NCBI GenBank assembly: GCA_947178245.1
Contig: CAMWXO010000079.1
Span: 1-6,865, forward strand
DNA length: 6,865 nucleotides
Origin: an uncultured Porphyromonadaceae bacterium
GTDB taxonomy: Bacteria > Bacteroidota > Bacteroidia > Bacteroidales > Muribaculaceae
Direction: 5' to 3'
Below the pieces are notes generated by a model. It was not told the origin of the DNA. It did not search any database and saw nothing but the letters and a program-made list of their open reading frames with translations. Shown in pieces: positions 6,047 to 6,865 of this stretch (positions are counted from its first letter, which is position 1; each line of letters opens with the position of its first letter). The translations under genes were made by a program, and so were the position numbers.

Positions 6047-6865
6047 ATGAAAAGGACATCTCTGTTATCTTTGGCCGCCCTCGGCTGCCTGCTCACGGTC
6101 TCTGCCCGTGCTGATGTGTCGAAGGCCTACGTCTCAGATTTAGGCAACGGGAAATATCAAAATCCCGTCATCAACGCCGACTACTCCGACCCCGACGTGG
6201 TGCGTGTCGGCAACGATTACTATATGACATCGTCGAGTTTCGCCAATCTTCCGGCTCTGCAGATACTCCATTCCAACGATCTCGTGAACTGGACTCTCGT
6301 CGGGGCAGTAGCCGACACTTATCCTGACACTGCTTTCGACGGCGTAAGCCACGGCAACGGAGTGTGGGCACCCGCCATCCGATACCACAATGGCAAGTAT
6401 TACGTGATGTATGGCGATCCCGACCGAGGGATATATGTGGCCGACGCCACCGACCCGAAAGGGCCATGGAGTCCGCTACGCCTTATATATCCGGCGGTGG
6501 GTGTGATCGACCCCTGCCCTTTCTGGGATGAAGACGGACGGGCCTACATCGCTCACGGATATGCAGGAAGCAGGGCCGGAGTGAAGAGCATACTCGGAAT
6601 GATTGAGATGACTCCGGACGCTACCGGAGTGATCGGCCGGGACAGGGTGATCTATGACGGACATCTTGAAAACGAGACCATCGAGGGAGCAAAGATGTAT
6701 AAACGCGGCGACTGGTATTACATCTTCTCGCCGGCCGGAGGCGTGGCCACGGGCTGGCAGGTGGTGATGCGCAGCAAGAATCCCTGGGGGCCATACGAGC
6801 AGCGCAATGTGATGGAGCAAGGCGACACCGACATCAACGGCCCTCATCAGGGAGCTTGGATAGAC
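6047..6865 (+). CDS. Secreted glycoside hydrolase family 43 protein, N-terminal part (3' end outside window)
   Basis: This is the first 273 residues of a GH43 five-bladed beta-propeller enzyme. The frame is open to the window end. Residues 1-22 are a signal peptide (cleavage near ARA|D); the early ALGC (11-14) is a poor lipobox. The catalytic domain starts at about 38 with QNPVINADYSDPDVVRVG. By family alignment the general base is D48 (SDPD), the pKa-tuning Asp is D155 (IDPCPFWDEDG, 154-164) and the general acid is E213 (IEGAKMYK, 212-219). FSPAGGVATGWQ (227-238) and GDTDINGPHQGAW (259-271) resemble GH43 subfamily 12 and its relatives, where H267 would be a metal-associated His. Such enzymes are alpha-L-arabinofuranosidases or beta-xylosidases. 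Next to a pectin-active gene, removal of arabinose from pectin side chains is a reasonable guess. Any accessory C-terminal domain lies outside the window. The start ATG is clear from the signal peptide. Confidence 0.92.
   Translation, partial: MKRTSLLSLAALGCLLTVSARADVSKAYVSDLGNGKYQNPVINADYSDPDVVRVGNDYYMTSSSFANLPALQILHSNDLVNWTLVGAVADTYPDTAFDGVSHGNGVWAPAIRYHNGKYYVMYGDPDRGIYVADATDPKGPWSPLRLIYPAVGVIDPCPFWDEDGRAYIAHGYAGSRAGVKSILGMIEMTPDATGVIGRDRVIYDGHLENETIEGAKMYKRGDWYYIFSPAGGVATGWQVVMRSKNPWGPYEQRNVMEQGDTDINGPHQGAWID

Noticed and set aside
6077..6091. Possible lipoprotein signal (ALGC, residues 11-14) in the GH43 protein
   Set aside because: The residue before Gly is Leu, and position -3 is Ala rather than Leu/Val/Ile. 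A better ARA|D type I cleavage site follows at residues 20-22.
1..6865. Mobile elements, CRISPR arrays, tRNA or rRNA genes, phage genes, defence systems
   Set aside because: No terminal repeats, transposase or integrase motifs, regularly spaced direct repeats, cloverleaf-like segments or rRNA-like stretches were seen. The region reads as ordinary chromosomal housekeeping and carbohydrate genes.

Overview
The window looks like chromosomal DNA from a member of the order Bacteroidota/Bacteroidales. A gut or polysaccharide-degrading species is likely, and a Muribaculaceae-like one is possible but unproven. The evidence is: two promoters of the Bacteroides type (TTTG, 19-20 bases, TAnnTTTG); start codons preceded by A-rich sequence rather than Shine-Dalgarno sites; Bacteroidales-type TrkA and TrkH proteins; and a secreted pectin-active/GH43 gene pair. 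By eye the GC content is about half or slightly above. Nothing in the sequence suggests a mobile element, RNA gene or CRISPR array.

Layout. (1) Positions 2-2007 (+): the 3' end of trkA followed by an overlapping trkH, the two-part Trk potassium uptake system (cytoplasmic NAD-binding RCK regulator plus membrane pore). (2) Positions 2008-2196: a convergent intergenic gap with a strong, almost symmetrical hairpin that probably terminates transcription from both sides, and a small hairpin directly after the dehydrogenase stop. (3) Positions 2197-3363 (-): an iron-dependent alcohol dehydrogenase of the YqhD/BDH type with all metal ligands intact. (4) Positions 3364-3582: a compact divergent control region with one good promoter per strand, a 20-base perfect palindrome in the dehydrogenase leader and a weaker dyad midway between the promoters. 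(5) Positions 3583-6865 (+): a probable two-gene operon. The first gene encodes a secreted 805-residue pectinesterase-like beta-helix protein with C-terminal beta-sandwich regions. The second encodes a secreted GH43 glycoside hydrolase cut off by the window end.

The operon fits breakdown of pectin and its arabinose-containing side chains in the periplasm or at the cell surface. No SusC/SusD pair or regulator is visible here, so membership in a larger polysaccharide utilization locus cannot be judged. The most interesting points are the altered active site of the pectinesterase-like protein and the layout of the divergent control region. I found no convincing undescribed system.
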